Notes: generated from the sequence alone by a model not told the origin. A stretch of 64,000 bases of DNA from CAVPUA01 sp963828015 (GCA_963828015.1 CAWHCD010000006.1:806001-870000), one strand, 5' to 3'; positions 40,017-49,308 are shown, numbered from the stretch's first letter. Numbers and translations: made by a program.

Positions 40017-40844
40017 GTGTCCCGACGTACGGATCGCGCGCGCCGAACTGCCGCGATGCCCGACCGCGTTCCGGTGGTCCTGATCCCGCCGGCGGCCATC
40101 GGGGCGCTGTTCCTGCTGCTGCCGACCATCGGCTTGCTGATCCGGATGCCGTGGAGTGATCTACGGTCGATCTTCGCCGAGACCGACGTCGTCCAGGCGT
40201 TGCGGCTGTCGTTGGAGACGGCCACCGCGACCGCCCTGATCTCGCTGGTGCTCGGCGTCCCGCTGGCCTGGATCCTGGCCCGGTCTCATCTGCCCCTGAT
40301 CGCCGTCCTACGAGCCGGGGTGACGCTGCCCTTGGTGCTGCCGCCCGTCGCCGGCGGGGTGGCCCTGTTTCTCGCCTTCGGGCGCCTGGGCATCGTGGGG
40401 CAGTACCTGGACCGATGGTTCGGCTTCACGCTGCCGTTTACGACCTACGGCGTTATCGCGGCCCAGACGTTCGTTTCGATGCCCTTCCTGATCGTCGCCG
40501 TCGAAGGCGCGTTTCGCAGCGCCGGGCGGGCACATGAGGAAGCGGCGGCAACGCTCGGAGCCGGCCCAATGCGGGTGTTCACAACCATCACCGTCCCCGC
40601 GGTCCGTCCGGCGATCGTGGCCGGCTTGGTGCTGTGCTGGGCGCGGGCGCTGGGTGAGTTCGGCGCCACGGTGACCTTCAACGGCAGCCTGCCCGGAGTC
40701 ACCCAAGTCATGCCGGTCGCCGTCTCGGCCGCGCTGGAACAGAGTCCGCAGGCCGCCGAAGCGCTCAGCCTGGTGCTGCTGGTCATCGCCCTCGTCGTGC
40801 TCACGAGCCTGCGGCAACGCTGGCTGCCGGGGGTGGCTGCTTGA
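40017..40844 (+). CDS. modB: Molybdate ABC transporter permease
   Basis: Membrane component of 275 residues with five or six membrane segments. The permease EAA-like loop is GAFRSAGRAHEEAAATLGAGPMRVFTTITVPAVRPAI, which contacts the ATPase. GEFGATVTFNGSLPGVTQVMPVAV is typical of ModB. GTG 40017 is chosen; the longer frame from GTG 39993 directly after the modA stop and ATG 40056 are alternatives. Its TGA overlaps the TTG start of modC. Confidence 0.94.
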   Translation: MSRRTDRARRTAAMPDRVPVVLIPPAAIGALFLLLPTIGLLIRMPWSDLRSIFAETDVVQALRLSLETATATALISLVLGVPLAWILARSHLPLIAVLRAGVTLPLVLPPVAGGVALFLAFGRLGIVGQYLDRWFGFTLPFTTYGVIAAQTFVSMPFLIVAVEGAFRSAGRAHEEAAATLGAGPMRVFTTITVPAVRPAIVAGLVLCWARALGEFGATVTFNGSLPGVTQVMPVAVSAALEQSPQAAEALSLVLLVIALVVLTSLRQRWLPGVAA

Positions 40845-41941
40845 GTGTCGACGCCGGGCTCAGTGTCGACCTCGGGCTCAGTGTCGACGCCAAGATCCGG
40901 CGGGGCGAGTTCACCGCCGAACTGCGGATCGACGTCGCGCCCGGAGAGCTGGTGGCGGTGCTGGGCCCGAACGGCTCCGGCAAGTCGACCCTGCTGCGCG
41001 CGGTGGCCGGGCTGATGCCGGTGTCGGAAGGGCGCATCACCCTGGCCGGGCGCGTGCTCGACGATGCAGCGAGCTCCACGTTCGTGCCGCCCGCGCAACG
41101 GCGGATCGGCCTGGTCTTTCAGGACGGCCGGCTGTTCGGGCACCTGCGGGTGATCGACAACGTCGCCTACGCCGCCCGCGCGCAGGGCCGGTCGCGTCCG
41201 GCCGCGCTTGCCCTGGCGCGGGAATGGCTCGATCGGGTCGGGGGCGGCGAACTGGCCGATCGCCGTGCCCGCGAGTTGTCCGGCGGTCAGGCGCAGCGGG
41301 TGGCGGTGGCGCGCGCGCTGGCGTCCTCGCCCGAACTGCTCCTGCTCGACGAACCGTTCGCGGCCCTCGACGTCCAAACCCGGGGAGCCATGCAGAGCGA
41401 GCTGAGTCGGCATCTGCACGAGTTCGCCGGTCCGGCCGTGCTGGTGACCCATGACCCGGTGGAGGCCTTGATCCTGGCCGACCGCATCGTCGTGCTGGAA
41501 ACCGGCCGCATCGTCCAGGAGGGAACCCCGGCTCAGATCACGCTCTCACCACTCACGCCTTACGTGGCCGGTCTGGTGGGCGTCAACCTCTACCGCGGGC
41601 AGCGCGGCGCCGCGGCCACCCTCGTGGACCTAGTCGACGGTGGGACCTTCGTGCTCAGCGATCCCGTGCCGGCCGGGCCCCTGCTGCTCGCTCTCCGCCC
41701 CAGTTCGGTGACCGTCTATCGCGAACAGCCGCACGACGTGAGCGCCCGCAACGTCTGGGCCGGCACGATCGAATCGCTGCAGGTCATCGGTGATCGAGTC
41801 CGCTTGGCCGTCGCCGGTCCGCCGCGAACCCTGGTGGACGTGACGACCGCGGCGGTGGCCGAGCTCGGGCTCAGTGCCGGTGCCGGCGTCTGGCTCAGCG
41901 CCAAGGCCACTGACCTCAACGCCTATCCCGGGCCGGCCTAG
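40841..41941 (+). CDS. modC: Molybdate ABC transporter ATP-binding protein
   Basis: Cytoplasmic ATPase of 366 residues. Walker A is GPNGSGKST, the Q-loop is in LVFQDGRLF, the signature is LSGGQAQRVAVARAL and Walker B LLLLDEPFAALD, with H-loop VTHD. The C-terminal 110 residues form a TOBE domain that can bind molybdate (ARNVWAGTIESLQVIGDRVRLAVAG). The TTG start overlaps the modB stop as TTGA. The first 17 residues are three copies of a short repeat (SVDAGL, SVDLGL, SVDAKI), which is odd for ModC. Confidence 0.95.
   Translation: MSVDAGLSVDLGLSVDAKIRRGEFTAELRIDVAPGELVAVLGPNGSGKSTLLRAVAGLMPVSEGRITLAGRVLDDAASSTFVPPAQRRIGLVFQDGRLFGHLRVIDNVAYAARAQGRSRPAALALAREWLDRVGGGELADRRARELSGGQAQRVAVARALASSPELLLLDEPFAALDVQTRGAMQSELSRHLHEFAGPAVLVTHDPVEALILADRIVVLETGRIVQEGTPAQITLSPLTPYVAGLVGVNLYRGQRGAAATLVDLVDGGTFVLSDPVPAGPLLLALRPSSVTVYREQPHDVSARNVWAGTIESLQVIGDRVRLAVAGPPRTLVDVTTAAVAELGLSAGAGVWLSAKATDLNAYPGPA
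40844..40897 (+). repeat. Three 18-bp tandem repeats at the start of modC
   Basis: AGTGTCGAC recurs at 40844, 40862 and 40880 with an 18-bp period, coding SVDAGL, SVDLGL and SVDAKI. Copy number could vary by slippage without breaking the frame. Confidence 0.7.
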
Positions 41942-41947
41942 CGCGGC

Positions 41948-42778
41948 TCACGCCGTGACGAAGTCGATCAATTCCTCGACCGCACGCAGCAGCGGTACCT
42001 CGACGTCGGCGTAACTATCGACGCTGCCCAGCACCCGGCGCCACATCTCACGCGGGTCACTGACGCCCAGGGCGGCGCAGACCCCGTCCTTCCAGTTGGT
42101 CCCCTTCGCGACCTCGGGCCACTGCTCGATACCCAGGGCCGACGGCTTCACGGCCTGCCAGATATCGATGTAGGGATGGCCGGTAACGAGCACGTTCGGG
42201 TCGCGAACGGCGGCGACGATGCGGCTCTCCTTGCTGCCCGCGACGAGATGATCGACCAGCACACCGACCCGTCGCTGCGCGGTGGGACCGAACGCTCTGA
42301 CCGCGGCGGCGAGGTCGTCGATGCCATTGAGCGGTTCGACGACGATCGCGTCCACGCGCAGGTCGTCGCCCCAGATACGTTCGACGAGCGCGGCATCGTG
42401 AACACCCTCGACCCAGATGCGGCTGGCGCGCGCGACCCGGGCCGGCGCGTCCGGGACGGCGAAGGAACCCGACGCGGTGCGGGACTTCGCGGCCGGGCGG
42501 CTCGGGGCCCGCGCCGGCTCGACCAGGGTTACCGGCACGCCGTCGAGCAGGAACGCGGCGGGCAACATGGCGAACTCGCGCACCTTGCCGTGCCGGTCCT
42601 GCAGGCTCACCGTCCGGCGCTTCTCCCCCGCCACCACGGCCGCACCGGTTGCGATGACCGCTCCGCAGAAGGCGCCGTCCGCGGTCTCGACGACGAGGCC
42701 CGACTCGGCCACCAGCTCGGGGACGCGACGCCGGGGCCCGGCCTTGGCGGCGAGGACGTCGTCGGGGTAGCGAGGCAC
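41948..42778 (-). CDS. DUF3097 family protein
   Basis: Actinobacterial conserved protein of 276 residues. Blocks typical for the family: MPRYPDDVLA, SRIWVEGVHDAALVERIWGDDLR, VVEPLNGIDDLAAAVRAF, RRVGVLVDHLVAGSKESRI, VLVTGHPYIDIWQAVKP and GIEQWPEVAKGTNWKDGVCAALG. The central D-x-L/E-G-xxDA and D-H-L elements look like a TOPRIM-type fold, but this is my inference. Function is unknown. It converges with modC with a six-base gap. Confidence 0.9.
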   Translation of the reverse strand: MPRYPDDVLAAKAGPRRRVPELVAESGLVVETADGAFCGAVIATGAAVVAGEKRRTVSLQDRHGKVREFAMLPAAFLLDGVPVTLVEPARAPSRPAAKSRTASGSFAVPDAPARVARASRIWVEGVHDAALVERIWGDDLRVDAIVVEPLNGIDDLAAAVRAFGPTAQRRVGVLVDHLVAGSKESRIVAAVRDPNVLVTGHPYIDIWQAVKPSALGIEQWPEVAKGTNWKDGVCAALGVSDPREMWRRVLGSVDSYADVEVPLLRAVEELIDFVTA

Positions 42779-42830
42779 GGCGCGAGCCTAGGACGAAGCC
42801 GGTACTCACCCGCGCTGCGACGCGCTGGAT

Positions 42831-42836
42831 TAGCGT
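42831..42836 (+). promoter_or_regulatory. -10 box TAGCGT, decides start of next gene
   Basis: TAGCGT is seven bases before GTG 42844. An upstream in-frame GTG (42835) overlaps this box, so 42844 is the better start if the mRNA is leaderless. Confidence 0.4.
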
Positions 42837-42843
42837 GACGCTC

Positions 42844-43587
42844 GTGTCTGAGCGAGTCAGTGACTGCGGGCGGTTCGCTGCCTGGACCTCGGCCTGGCTC
42901 CTGGGCCAGGATGCCTACGACCACGCCCTGGCCAGTGCGGGGCCGAACGCCCAACTGTTCGATCACACGGCGGCCGGCGGGCTGGGTTCGGTCGGTGAGC
43001 TGCTGGCCGCGTGGCGACGTGGCCAGGCCGCGGGGGTACGCGCGGTGTTCCCGGTACCCGGCGACGTCCGCGGCCTGAGCGGGCCGGACCGCTTCCGAAC
43101 GGCGGCGTTGGAGGCCGGGGCGGCGGTACTGGCCGTGGGCATCGCGGCGGTCGCGACCCGGCCGCCGGGCCGGCTCAGCAGCGCGCGGGAACTCATCACC
43201 TGGCATGCCTACGACGCCGAGAACCCGGCTGCGGACCCACTTCAACTCGAGGATGCCGCCTACGACCTGACCGCGGCGATCCGGGAGTGCGCCAGCACAT
43301 TGAGCGCCGCGGCCGTCGGCGGGTCGGCGCGAGACGTACGCGAGGAGTTGTCCGATGCCCGGCGCGCCGGCGAACGACTCAGCCTGCCGAGCCGCTACCC
43401 GGGCCGCGCGGTCCAGCTGTTGGCCCAGGCCGAGCGGATGGCCGCCGTGCTGGAGCTCGCCCTGGCCGACCCGGTCGGGGGCGCGGTCGACCGGGTCGGG
43501 ATGTCGACCCGCACCGATGCCCTTCGGCCGCTGGTCACCGCGGTACGTCGGGCCCGCACCGCGGCCTACAACGCACTTCTGGACTAG
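42844..43587 (+). CDS. Actinobacterial hypothetical protein
   Basis: Protein of 247 residues, Ala/Arg-rich and soluble, with no signal peptide. Recognisable parts are an opening DCGRFAAWTSAWLLGQDAYDHAL, a middle AVFPVPGDVRGLSGPDRFRTAALEAGAAVL and a helical second half ending RRARTAAYNALLD. Proteins like this sit beside hemH or DUF3097 in other actinobacteria, but I cannot name a function. Its stop overlaps the hemH stop by three bases tail to tail. Confidence 0.75.
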   Translation: MSERVSDCGRFAAWTSAWLLGQDAYDHALASAGPNAQLFDHTAAGGLGSVGELLAAWRRGQAAGVRAVFPVPGDVRGLSGPDRFRTAALEAGAAVLAVGIAAVATRPPGRLSSARELITWHAYDAENPAADPLQLEDAAYDLTAAIRECASTLSAAAVGGSARDVREELSDARRAGERLSLPSRYPGRAVQLLAQAERMAAVLELALADPVGGAVDRVGMSTRTDALRPLVTAVRRARTAAYNALLD

Positions 43588-44591
43588 CGCGCCAGGCAGC
43601 AGCCGGCCGGGCAGTCGATACCGCACAGACCCAGGTTGCCGAGAGTACGAGGCGGACCGTCCTGGGTCTGTTCCAGCACGAGTTCACGGACCATCGCGAC
43701 GAACTCCGGATGGGTTCCGACGGCGGCCGCGCGGGTGAACGTCATCCCGAGTTCCGTGGCGATGCCCTGCGCTACCTGATCAAGGTCCCAGAGCACCTCC
43801 ACATGGTCGGAGACGAAACCGGTGGGGCTGACCACCACCGCCCGCACGCCTTGGTCAGCCAGGGTGCGTAGGTGATCGCCGATGTCCGGCCCCAGCCACG
43901 GCACCTGCGGCGGACCCGATCGGGACTGCCAGACCAAATCGAACTGGGCGCCCGGTCCGCGTACGGCCTCGGCCACCAGCCGGGCGGTCTCCCGCTGCTG
44001 CGCCAGATACAGCCCACCCGACGGGCCGGCGACGTCGTTCATCTGCACCGGAATGGAATGGGCGGTGAACACCAGCCGGGCATCCTCGGGCGACGCCGCC
44101 AGCGCGGTCCGCACGGCGTCGGCGTTGGCCGCGATCAGTCCGGGATGGTCGAAGTAGTGGCGCAGCTTGACCAGCTCGATCTCCGAGCCGACCGCGGCCG
44201 CCGCCTCGAGGTCCTCGCGGTACTGCCGGCAGCCGGAGTAGCCGCCCGCGGCGCTGGTGGCGAACACCAACGCCCGCCGGACACCATCGGCGCGCATCGC
44301 ATCGACGGCGTCGCGGACGAACGGGGCCCAGTTGCGGTTGCCCCAGTACACCGGCAGGTCGATCGCGTGGGCGCGGAACTCCTCCCGCAGGGCCCGCAGC
44401 AAGGCCCGGTTCTGTTCGTTGATCGGCGAGACCCCGCCGAAGTGGCGGTAGTGCTCGGCCACGTCGGCCAACCGCGCGTCCGGGATGTTGCGGCCGCGGG
44501 TCACGTTGCGCAGGAACGGCAGCACATCCGCCGGTCCCTCCGGCCCCCCGAAGGAGAGCAGCAGGAACGCGTCCGCGGCGGGTGCGCTCAC
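43584..44591 (-). CDS. hemH: Ferrochelatase (coproporphyrin type)
   Basis: Inserts ferrous iron into a porphyrin, coproporphyrin III in actinobacteria (CpfC). The 335 residues contain FSFGGPEGP-like LLSFGGPEGPADV, the catalytic histidine in VFTAHSIPVQM, and the glutamate region VSPTGFVSDHVEVLWDLD. The tail LCGIDCPAGCCLAR has four cysteines and, with a cysteine in GCRQY, matches the 2Fe-2S cluster ligands of mycobacterial ferrochelatase. The start overlaps the inhA stop as in the mycobacterial fabG1-inhA-hemZ operon. Confidence 0.95.
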   Translation of the reverse strand: MSAPAADAFLLLSFGGPEGPADVLPFLRNVTRGRNIPDARLADVAEHYRHFGGVSPINEQNRALLRALREEFRAHAIDLPVYWGNRNWAPFVRDAVDAMRADGVRRALVFATSAAGGYSGCRQYREDLEAAAAVGSEIELVKLRHYFDHPGLIAANADAVRTALAASPEDARLVFTAHSIPVQMNDVAGPSGGLYLAQQRETARLVAEAVRGPGAQFDLVWQSRSGPPQVPWLGPDIGDHLRTLADQGVRAVVVSPTGFVSDHVEVLWDLDQVAQGIATELGMTFTRAAAVGTHPEFVAMVRELVLEQTQDGPPRTLGNLGLCGIDCPAGCCLAR

Positions 44592-45355
44592 ACGCCCATC
44601 GCGTGGAAGCCGCCGTCGACGTGCACGATCTCACCGGTCGTGGCCGGGAACCAGTCCGACATGAGCGCCAGGGTGCTGCGCGCCACCGGCCCCGCGTCGG
44701 CGTTGTCCCATCCGAGCGGGGCGCGCGTATCCCAGGCGTCCTCGAACGTCGAAAAGCCGGGAATGCTCTTGGCCGCGATCGTGCGGATCGGCCCGGCCGC
44801 CACCAGGTTGACGCGGATGTGGCGCGGGCCGAGTTCGCGAGCCAGGTAGCGCGACGTGGATTCCAGCCCCGCCTTGGCCACGCCCATCCAGTCATAGGCC
44901 GGCCAGGCCTGAGTCGCGTCGAAGGTCAGCCCGACCAGCGATCCGCCGGCGGGCCCGTACAGCGGAAGGGCCGCCACCGCGAGGGACTTCAGCGAATAGG
45001 CCGAAACCTGGATCGCGGTGGCGACGTCCTCCCACGGTGCGTCGAGAAAACCACCACCCAGGCAGGACGCCGGCGCGAACCCGATCGAATGCAGCACGCC
45101 GTCGACGCCGTCCAGGTGCTCGCGCACCCGATCGGCCAGTGACCCGAGCTGCTCCGGGGAAGCTACGTCGAGCTCGATGACCGGAGCCGGTTCGGGCAGC
45201 CGCTTGGCCACTCGTTCGACCAGGGACATCCGGCCGAAGCCGGTGAGCACGACCTGGGCGCCCTCGAGCTGCGCCAACTTCGCCACCGCGAAGGCAATCG
45301 AGGCATCGGTGATGACCCCGGTGATCAAGAGTCGCTTCCCGTCCAGCAGTCCCAT
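44588..45355 (-). CDS. inhA: NADH-dependent enoyl-ACP reductase
   Basis: Last reduction step of FAS-II fatty acid elongation. The 255 residues follow mycobacterial InhA closely: KRLLITGVITDASIAFAVA for NADH, VLHSIGFAP, and PAYDWMGVAKAGLESTSRYLARELG with the Y-x6-K active site, then VNLVAAGPIRTIAAKSIPGF. A serine in AGPIRTIAAKSI replaces nothing obvious. ATG 45355 is used; a TTG directly upstream is in frame. It lies 12 bases after fabG and overlaps hemH, forming one operon. Confidence 0.95.
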   Translation of the reverse strand: MGLLDGKRLLITGVITDASIAFAVAKLAQLEGAQVVLTGFGRMSLVERVAKRLPEPAPVIELDVASPEQLGSLADRVREHLDGVDGVLHSIGFAPASCLGGGFLDAPWEDVATAIQVSAYSLKSLAVAALPLYGPAGGSLVGLTFDATQAWPAYDWMGVAKAGLESTSRYLARELGPRHIRVNLVAAGPIRTIAAKSIPGFSTFEDAWDTRAPLGWDNADAGPVARSTLALMSDWFPATTGEIVHVDGGFHAMGV

Positions 45356-45366
45356 CAACCGTCTCC

Positions 45367-46080
45367 TCAGATACCCATGCTCAGACCGCCGTCGACGGGC
45401 AGCACAACACCGGAAATGTAGGCCGCTGCGTCGGAGGCGAGGAAGACGGCCGTCGCGGCGATCTCCTCGGCCTGGCCGTAGCGCTTGAGCGGCACGTTGC
45501 CCAGGATCTCGCTCTTTCGGGCATCGCCAAGTTCGGCGATCATGTCGGTCTCGATGAAGCCCGGCGCGATCACATTGGCCGTGATCGAGCGGCTGCCCAG
45601 TTCGCGGGCGATCGAACGGGCGAGACCGATCAGGCCGGCCTTGCTGGCGGCGTAGTTGGCCTGTCCCGGTGAGCCGACGAGCGCCACCACCGAGGAGATG
45701 AAGATCATCCGACCCGACCGCGCCCGCAACATGCCCGAGGCCGCGCGCTTGGCCACCCGATAGGCCCCGGTCAGGTTTGCATCGAGCACGCCCTGAAACG
45801 ATTCCTCGCTCATGCGCAGCAGCAGCGTGTCATCGGTGATGCCGGCGTTGGAGATCAGGACCTGCACCGGCCCGTGTTCGGCCTCCGCGGCGGTGAACGC
45901 GGCGTCGACCGACTCGGCATCGGTGACGTCGCACCGCACTCCGAACAACCCCTCCGGCGCCGCCCCCGTGCGGTGGGTGACCGTGACGCGATCGCCGTTG
46001 GCGGCGAACGCCCGCGCGATGGCCAGCCCGATGCCGCGGTTGCCGCCGGTGACGAGGATCGATTTGCTCACGGCGGCCAC
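45367..46080 (-). CDS. fabG: 3-oxoacyl-ACP reductase
   Basis: NADPH-dependent reductase of FAS-II, 237 residues. Cofactor motif TGGNRGIGLAIA (11-22), ISNAG, catalytic serine in FISSVVALVG, NYAASKAGLIG active-site YxxxK, and the tail SGVVLPVDGGLSMGI. It is the MabA/FabG1 counterpart directly upstream of inhA. GTG 46080 and GTG 46068 are both possible starts. It follows the VWA protein gene by nine bases, so it is probably transcribed with moxR-DUF58-VWA. Confidence 0.94.
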   Translation of the reverse strand: MAAVSKSILVTGGNRGIGLAIARAFAANGDRVTVTHRTGAAPEGLFGVRCDVTDAESVDAAFTAAEAEHGPVQVLISNAGITDDTLLLRMSEESFQGVLDANLTGAYRVAKRAASGMLRARSGRMIFISSVVALVGSPGQANYAASKAGLIGLARSIARELGSRSITANVIAPGFIETDMIAELGDARKSEILGNVPLKRYGQAEEIAATAVFLASDAAAYISGVVLPVDGGLSMGI

Positions 46081-46089
46081 GCTAGCCGA

Positions 46090-47049
46090 TCAGGTCAATC
46101 GTCCCGCCCACAGCATCGAGCTCGCCGCCGCCGCGAAGGCGAACAGCAGGCCGATCACCAAGAAGCGCCAGCTGATGTCGCGGTGAGCCTTCGTATAGCC
46201 GATCTGCGAGCCGATGTCCTTGTAGACGGTCGCCAGCTCCTGTTCCGAGGTCGCGGTGTGAAAGCTACCGCCGGTCTGGGTGGCCAGCTGGTTCAAGGTG
46301 GCGCGGTCGGCCGGCACCGGGATCTGCTCGCCGTCGATGGTCACGGTGCCGTTCTGGGTACCGAACGCAATCGTCGACACCGGCACCCCGTCGGCCTTGG
46401 CGGCCGCGATGGCGTCGGTGACGCTGCGACCCTTGTTGTTGGCGCCGTCGCTCATCAGCACGATGCGCCGCGGTGCCGGCTTGTCACCGGACACGGTCGA
46501 GGATTTCGCGAAGCTGTCCAGCGCGTCCAAGGCGGCGAACACGGCATCGCCGATGGCGGTGGAGTCCTCCAGCTGCAGCGTGCTGATCGAGTTCTTCATG
46601 GCGTCACGATCGGTCGTCGGCGGTAGCACCACGCTCGCCGAACCGCCGAACTTGACCAGCCCGAGGTTGATGGGGGCCGGAAGGATATCGGCGAAGCTCT
46701 CGGCGGCGGTCTTGGCCGCCGCAATCCGGGTGGGCAGCACGTCGGTGGCCTGCATCGACTCCGAGACGTCGATCGCGAGCATCACGCTGGCCCGGTCGAC
46801 GGGCACCTTGACCGACGCAGTCGGGCGGGCGACGCCGACCGACAGCACTGCGAGGCCGATCAGGAGCAGAGCGAACGTCAGGTGCCGCCGCCAGCCCGGG
46901 CGGCGCGGCGCAACGGAGGCGAGCAGCGCGACGTTGCTGAAGCGGGCTACGTACTTCTTGCGCCGCAGCTGGACGATCACGTAGAAGATCGCCAACGCGG
47001 CGACGACCAGCAACAGCAGCAGCCAGGCCGGCGAGGCGAACGTGTTCAT
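46090..47049 (-). CDS. BatA-like membrane protein with VWA domain
   Basis: Membrane protein of 319 residues. Two N-terminal helices (residues 7-28 and about 57-76) precede a von Willebrand A domain with the metal site AIDVSESMQATDV (about 92), VKFGGSASVVLPPT and IVLMSDGANNKG. A C-terminal helix (WRFLVIGLLFAFAAAASSML) anchors it again. Such proteins act with MoxR ATPases and DUF58 proteins, perhaps as chaperones for exported or wall-associated factors. Equivalent to Rv1481. Confidence 0.92.
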   Translation of the reverse strand: MNTFASPAWLLLLLVVAALAIFYVIVQLRRKKYVARFSNVALLASVAPRRPGWRRHLTFALLLIGLAVLSVGVARPTASVKVPVDRASVMLAIDVSESMQATDVLPTRIAAAKTAAESFADILPAPINLGLVKFGGSASVVLPPTTDRDAMKNSISTLQLEDSTAIGDAVFAALDALDSFAKSSTVSGDKPAPRRIVLMSDGANNKGRSVTDAIAAAKADGVPVSTIAFGTQNGTVTIDGEQIPVPADRATLNQLATQTGGSFHTATSEQELATVYKDIGSQIGYTKAHRDISWRFLVIGLLFAFAAAASSMLWAGRLT

Positions 47050-48017
47050 CGGACTCCCCCGCCGGCGGCCCGATCGTGGGTTACCGCCGCCGAGGCGTTG
47101 CGACGGGCGATGACGAAGCGGACGACGTCGCTGATCCAGTCGCGGTCCGTGCGCAACTGCAGGTGGGCCGCCCCGGCGTGGCGGAGCATCATCGCGATCT
47201 GCGCTCGTTGCTCGGCCGCGGCCTGCGCGTAGCGGGCCCGCAGACCCGCATCGGAGGTCTGGACCTCGAGCTGCTCACCGGTCTCCGGATCGGAGAAGGT
47301 GACCAGGCCGGCACGGGGCAGCTCCAGCTCGCGGGGATCCAGCACTTCGACCCCGAGCAACTGGTGCCGGCCCGACAGCGCGCGCAGTGGGCGTTCCCAG
47401 TCGGTATCACCGAGAAAATCGGAGACGACCGCGACCAGGCCCCGCCGCCGCGGCGGGCGCCGCAGTTGGTCGAGGGCGCTGGCCAGGTCACCGCGACCGG
47501 CCGATGCCGACCGCGGCATGGTCGCGATCTGGGTGATCAGGCGACGCGCGTGCACCGCTCCGGATCGGGCCGGCAGGCGCACACTGGATTCCCCGGTCGT
47601 GACGATGGCGCCGATCCGATTGCCGGTGCGCACGGTCAGATGGGCCACCGCGGTGATGGCGGCGAGCACCAGTTCACGCTTCTCGCTATTGGCGGTGCCG
47701 AAGTCCAGGCTGGGCGAGAGATCGGCGACGATCCAGGTCTCCAGCTCGCGGTCGGCGATCGTCTGCCGAACATAAGGCTGCGTCGTGCGCGCGGTGACGG
47801 CCCAGTCCATGCGGCGAACGTCATCTCCGGCGACGTAGGGCCGTGACTCGCCGGCCTCACTTCCGGGTCCGGGAACCAGACCTAGGTAGTTGCCCTGCAG
47901 GAGGCCGTCGAGCTTGTTGCGCACGGTGAGTTCCAACTTGCGGAGCAACGGTTCGGCCGCCGCCAGATCAAGGACCGGCAGCGGCTGGCCCGCCGCACTC
48001 ACGGCTGGGATTGCCAC
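47046..48017 (-). CDS. DUF58 domain protein
   Basis: Soluble protein of 323 residues. The DUF58 core is visible as SEAGESRPYVAGDDVRRMDWAVTARTTQPYVRQTIADRELETWIVADLSPSLDFG, with a VWA-like metal motif DLSPS. The remainder is VWA-like (LVAVVSDFLGDTDWERPL). Partner of the MoxR ATPase encoded upstream (19-base overlap) and the VWA membrane protein downstream (ATGA overlap). Equivalent to Rv1480. Confidence 0.92.
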   Translation of the reverse strand: MAIPAVSAAGQPLPVLDLAAAEPLLRKLELTVRNKLDGLLQGNYLGLVPGPGSEAGESRPYVAGDDVRRMDWAVTARTTQPYVRQTIADRELETWIVADLSPSLDFGTANSEKRELVLAAITAVAHLTVRTGNRIGAIVTTGESSVRLPARSGAVHARRLITQIATMPRSASAGRGDLASALDQLRRPPRRRGLVAVVSDFLGDTDWERPLRALSGRHQLLGVEVLDPRELELPRAGLVTFSDPETGEQLEVQTSDAGLRARYAQAAAEQRAQIAMMLRHAGAAHLQLRTDRDWISDVVRFVIARRNASAAVTHDRAAGGGVR

Positions 48018-49231
48018 GGGTTCTGGGCGGGTGCGGGACCCGGCGTGGCCGGAAACGGCTGCCCCGTCGGTCCGAACTGGGCGGGCTGGCCCGGCGGCGG
48101 CCCGAACTGACCCGACTGGGCGGGCGGCGGCCCGAACTGGCCGGGCGGCCCGGGCGGGGCCATCGGGGCCGGATAACCGCCAGCGGCCCGCTGCCGGGGC
48201 GCCACCTGCGGTAGCGGAACCGCCTGCAGGACCTGCCGGACGGCGTGCACGGCCGGGATGCCGTCGGCGATCGCGTCATAGGACAAGACCATCCGGTGGG
48301 GCAGCACGTCGATGGCCACGTCGAGCACGTCCTGGGGCAGCACATAATCGCGTCCCCGCAGCAGGGCCATCGCCCGCCCGGCCGCGATCAGCCCGAGGCT
48401 GGCCCGCGGGCTGGCGCCGTAGGCGATCCAGCTGGCGACGTCGTTGAGGCCGTACTGCTGGGGGTGGCGGGTCGCGACGACGAGGCGCACCACGTAGTCG
48501 ACGATCGCGTGGTGCACGAACACGCGCGAAGCGCTGTCCTGCAGGCGCACCAGCTCGTCGGTGGTGATCACGGCCGATGCAACCGGCGGCGTGACCCCCA
48601 TGCGGTAGACGATCTCGCGCTCCTCGGCGGCGCTCGGGTAGTCGACGGTGATCTTCATCAGGAAGCGGTCGCGTTGCGCTTCCGGCAGCGGGTACACGCC
48701 CTCGGACTCGATGGGGTTCTGGGTCGCGAGCACCAGGAAGGGCAGGGGTACCGGATAGCGGACGCCGCCAATGGTCACCTGACGCTCAGCCATGACTTCG
48801 AGCAGGGCGGACTGGACCTTGGCCGGAGCCCGGTTGATCTCGTCGGCCAGCACGAAGTTGGCCATGATCGGACCGAGTTCGGTGTCGAAACGCTCCGCGC
48901 CGGCTCGATAGATCCGGGTTCCGACGATGTCGGAGGGAACCAGGTCCGGGGTGAACTGGATCCGGGAGAACGAACCGCTGACCGTCTTGGCCAGGGTCTC
49001 GACGGCCAGCGTCTTGGCCACGCCGGGGACGCCTTCGAGCAGGCAGTGGCCGCGGGCGAGCAGGCCCACCACCATGCGCTCGACCATGCGTTCCTGGCCG
49101 ACGATCACCCGCTTGACCTCGAAGAGCACGCGCTCGAGGGCAGTGGCATCCGCCGCGGGGGTGTGCGGGCTCGAGGCAGGGCGCGGGGCAAGGGGCTGCG
49201 ATTGCGGCGCGGGCGGGCTCGCTGCGGTCAC
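47999..49231 (-). CDS. moxR: MoxR-type AAA+ ATPase
   Basis: AAA+ chaperone-like ATPase of 410 residues. VIVGQERMVERM precedes Walker A EGVPGVAKTLAVE, Walker B is VLADEINRAPAKVQSALLEVM, with ATQNPIESEGVYPLPEAQRDRF as sensor region and the arginine finger. The last 60 residues are a Pro/Gly/Gln-rich tail with repeats of QFGPPP, absent from compact MoxR proteins. GTG 49231 follows GAGGAG. It heads a conserved run moxR, DUF58, VWA, fabG, inhA, hemH, matching M. tuberculosis Rv1479-Rv1485. Confidence 0.93.
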   Translation of the reverse strand: MTAASPPAPQSQPLAPRPASSPHTPAADATALERVLFEVKRVIVGQERMVERMVVGLLARGHCLLEGVPGVAKTLAVETLAKTVSGSFSRIQFTPDLVPSDIVGTRIYRAGAERFDTELGPIMANFVLADEINRAPAKVQSALLEVMAERQVTIGGVRYPVPLPFLVLATQNPIESEGVYPLPEAQRDRFLMKITVDYPSAAEEREIVYRMGVTPPVASAVITTDELVRLQDSASRVFVHHAIVDYVVRLVVATRHPQQYGLNDVASWIAYGASPRASLGLIAAGRAMALLRGRDYVLPQDVLDVAIDVLPHRMVLSYDAIADGIPAVHAVRQVLQAVPLPQVAPRQRAAGGYPAPMAPPGPPGQFGPPPAQSGQFGPPPGQPAQFGPTGQPFPATPGPAPAQNPWQSQP

Positions 49232-49308
49232 GGGCGGGGTCTCCTCGAGGATTTGCCATGCAAGTAGCGTGAAGTGGCGCTGGGCATTCACGGTACGGGA
49301 CCAATCTG

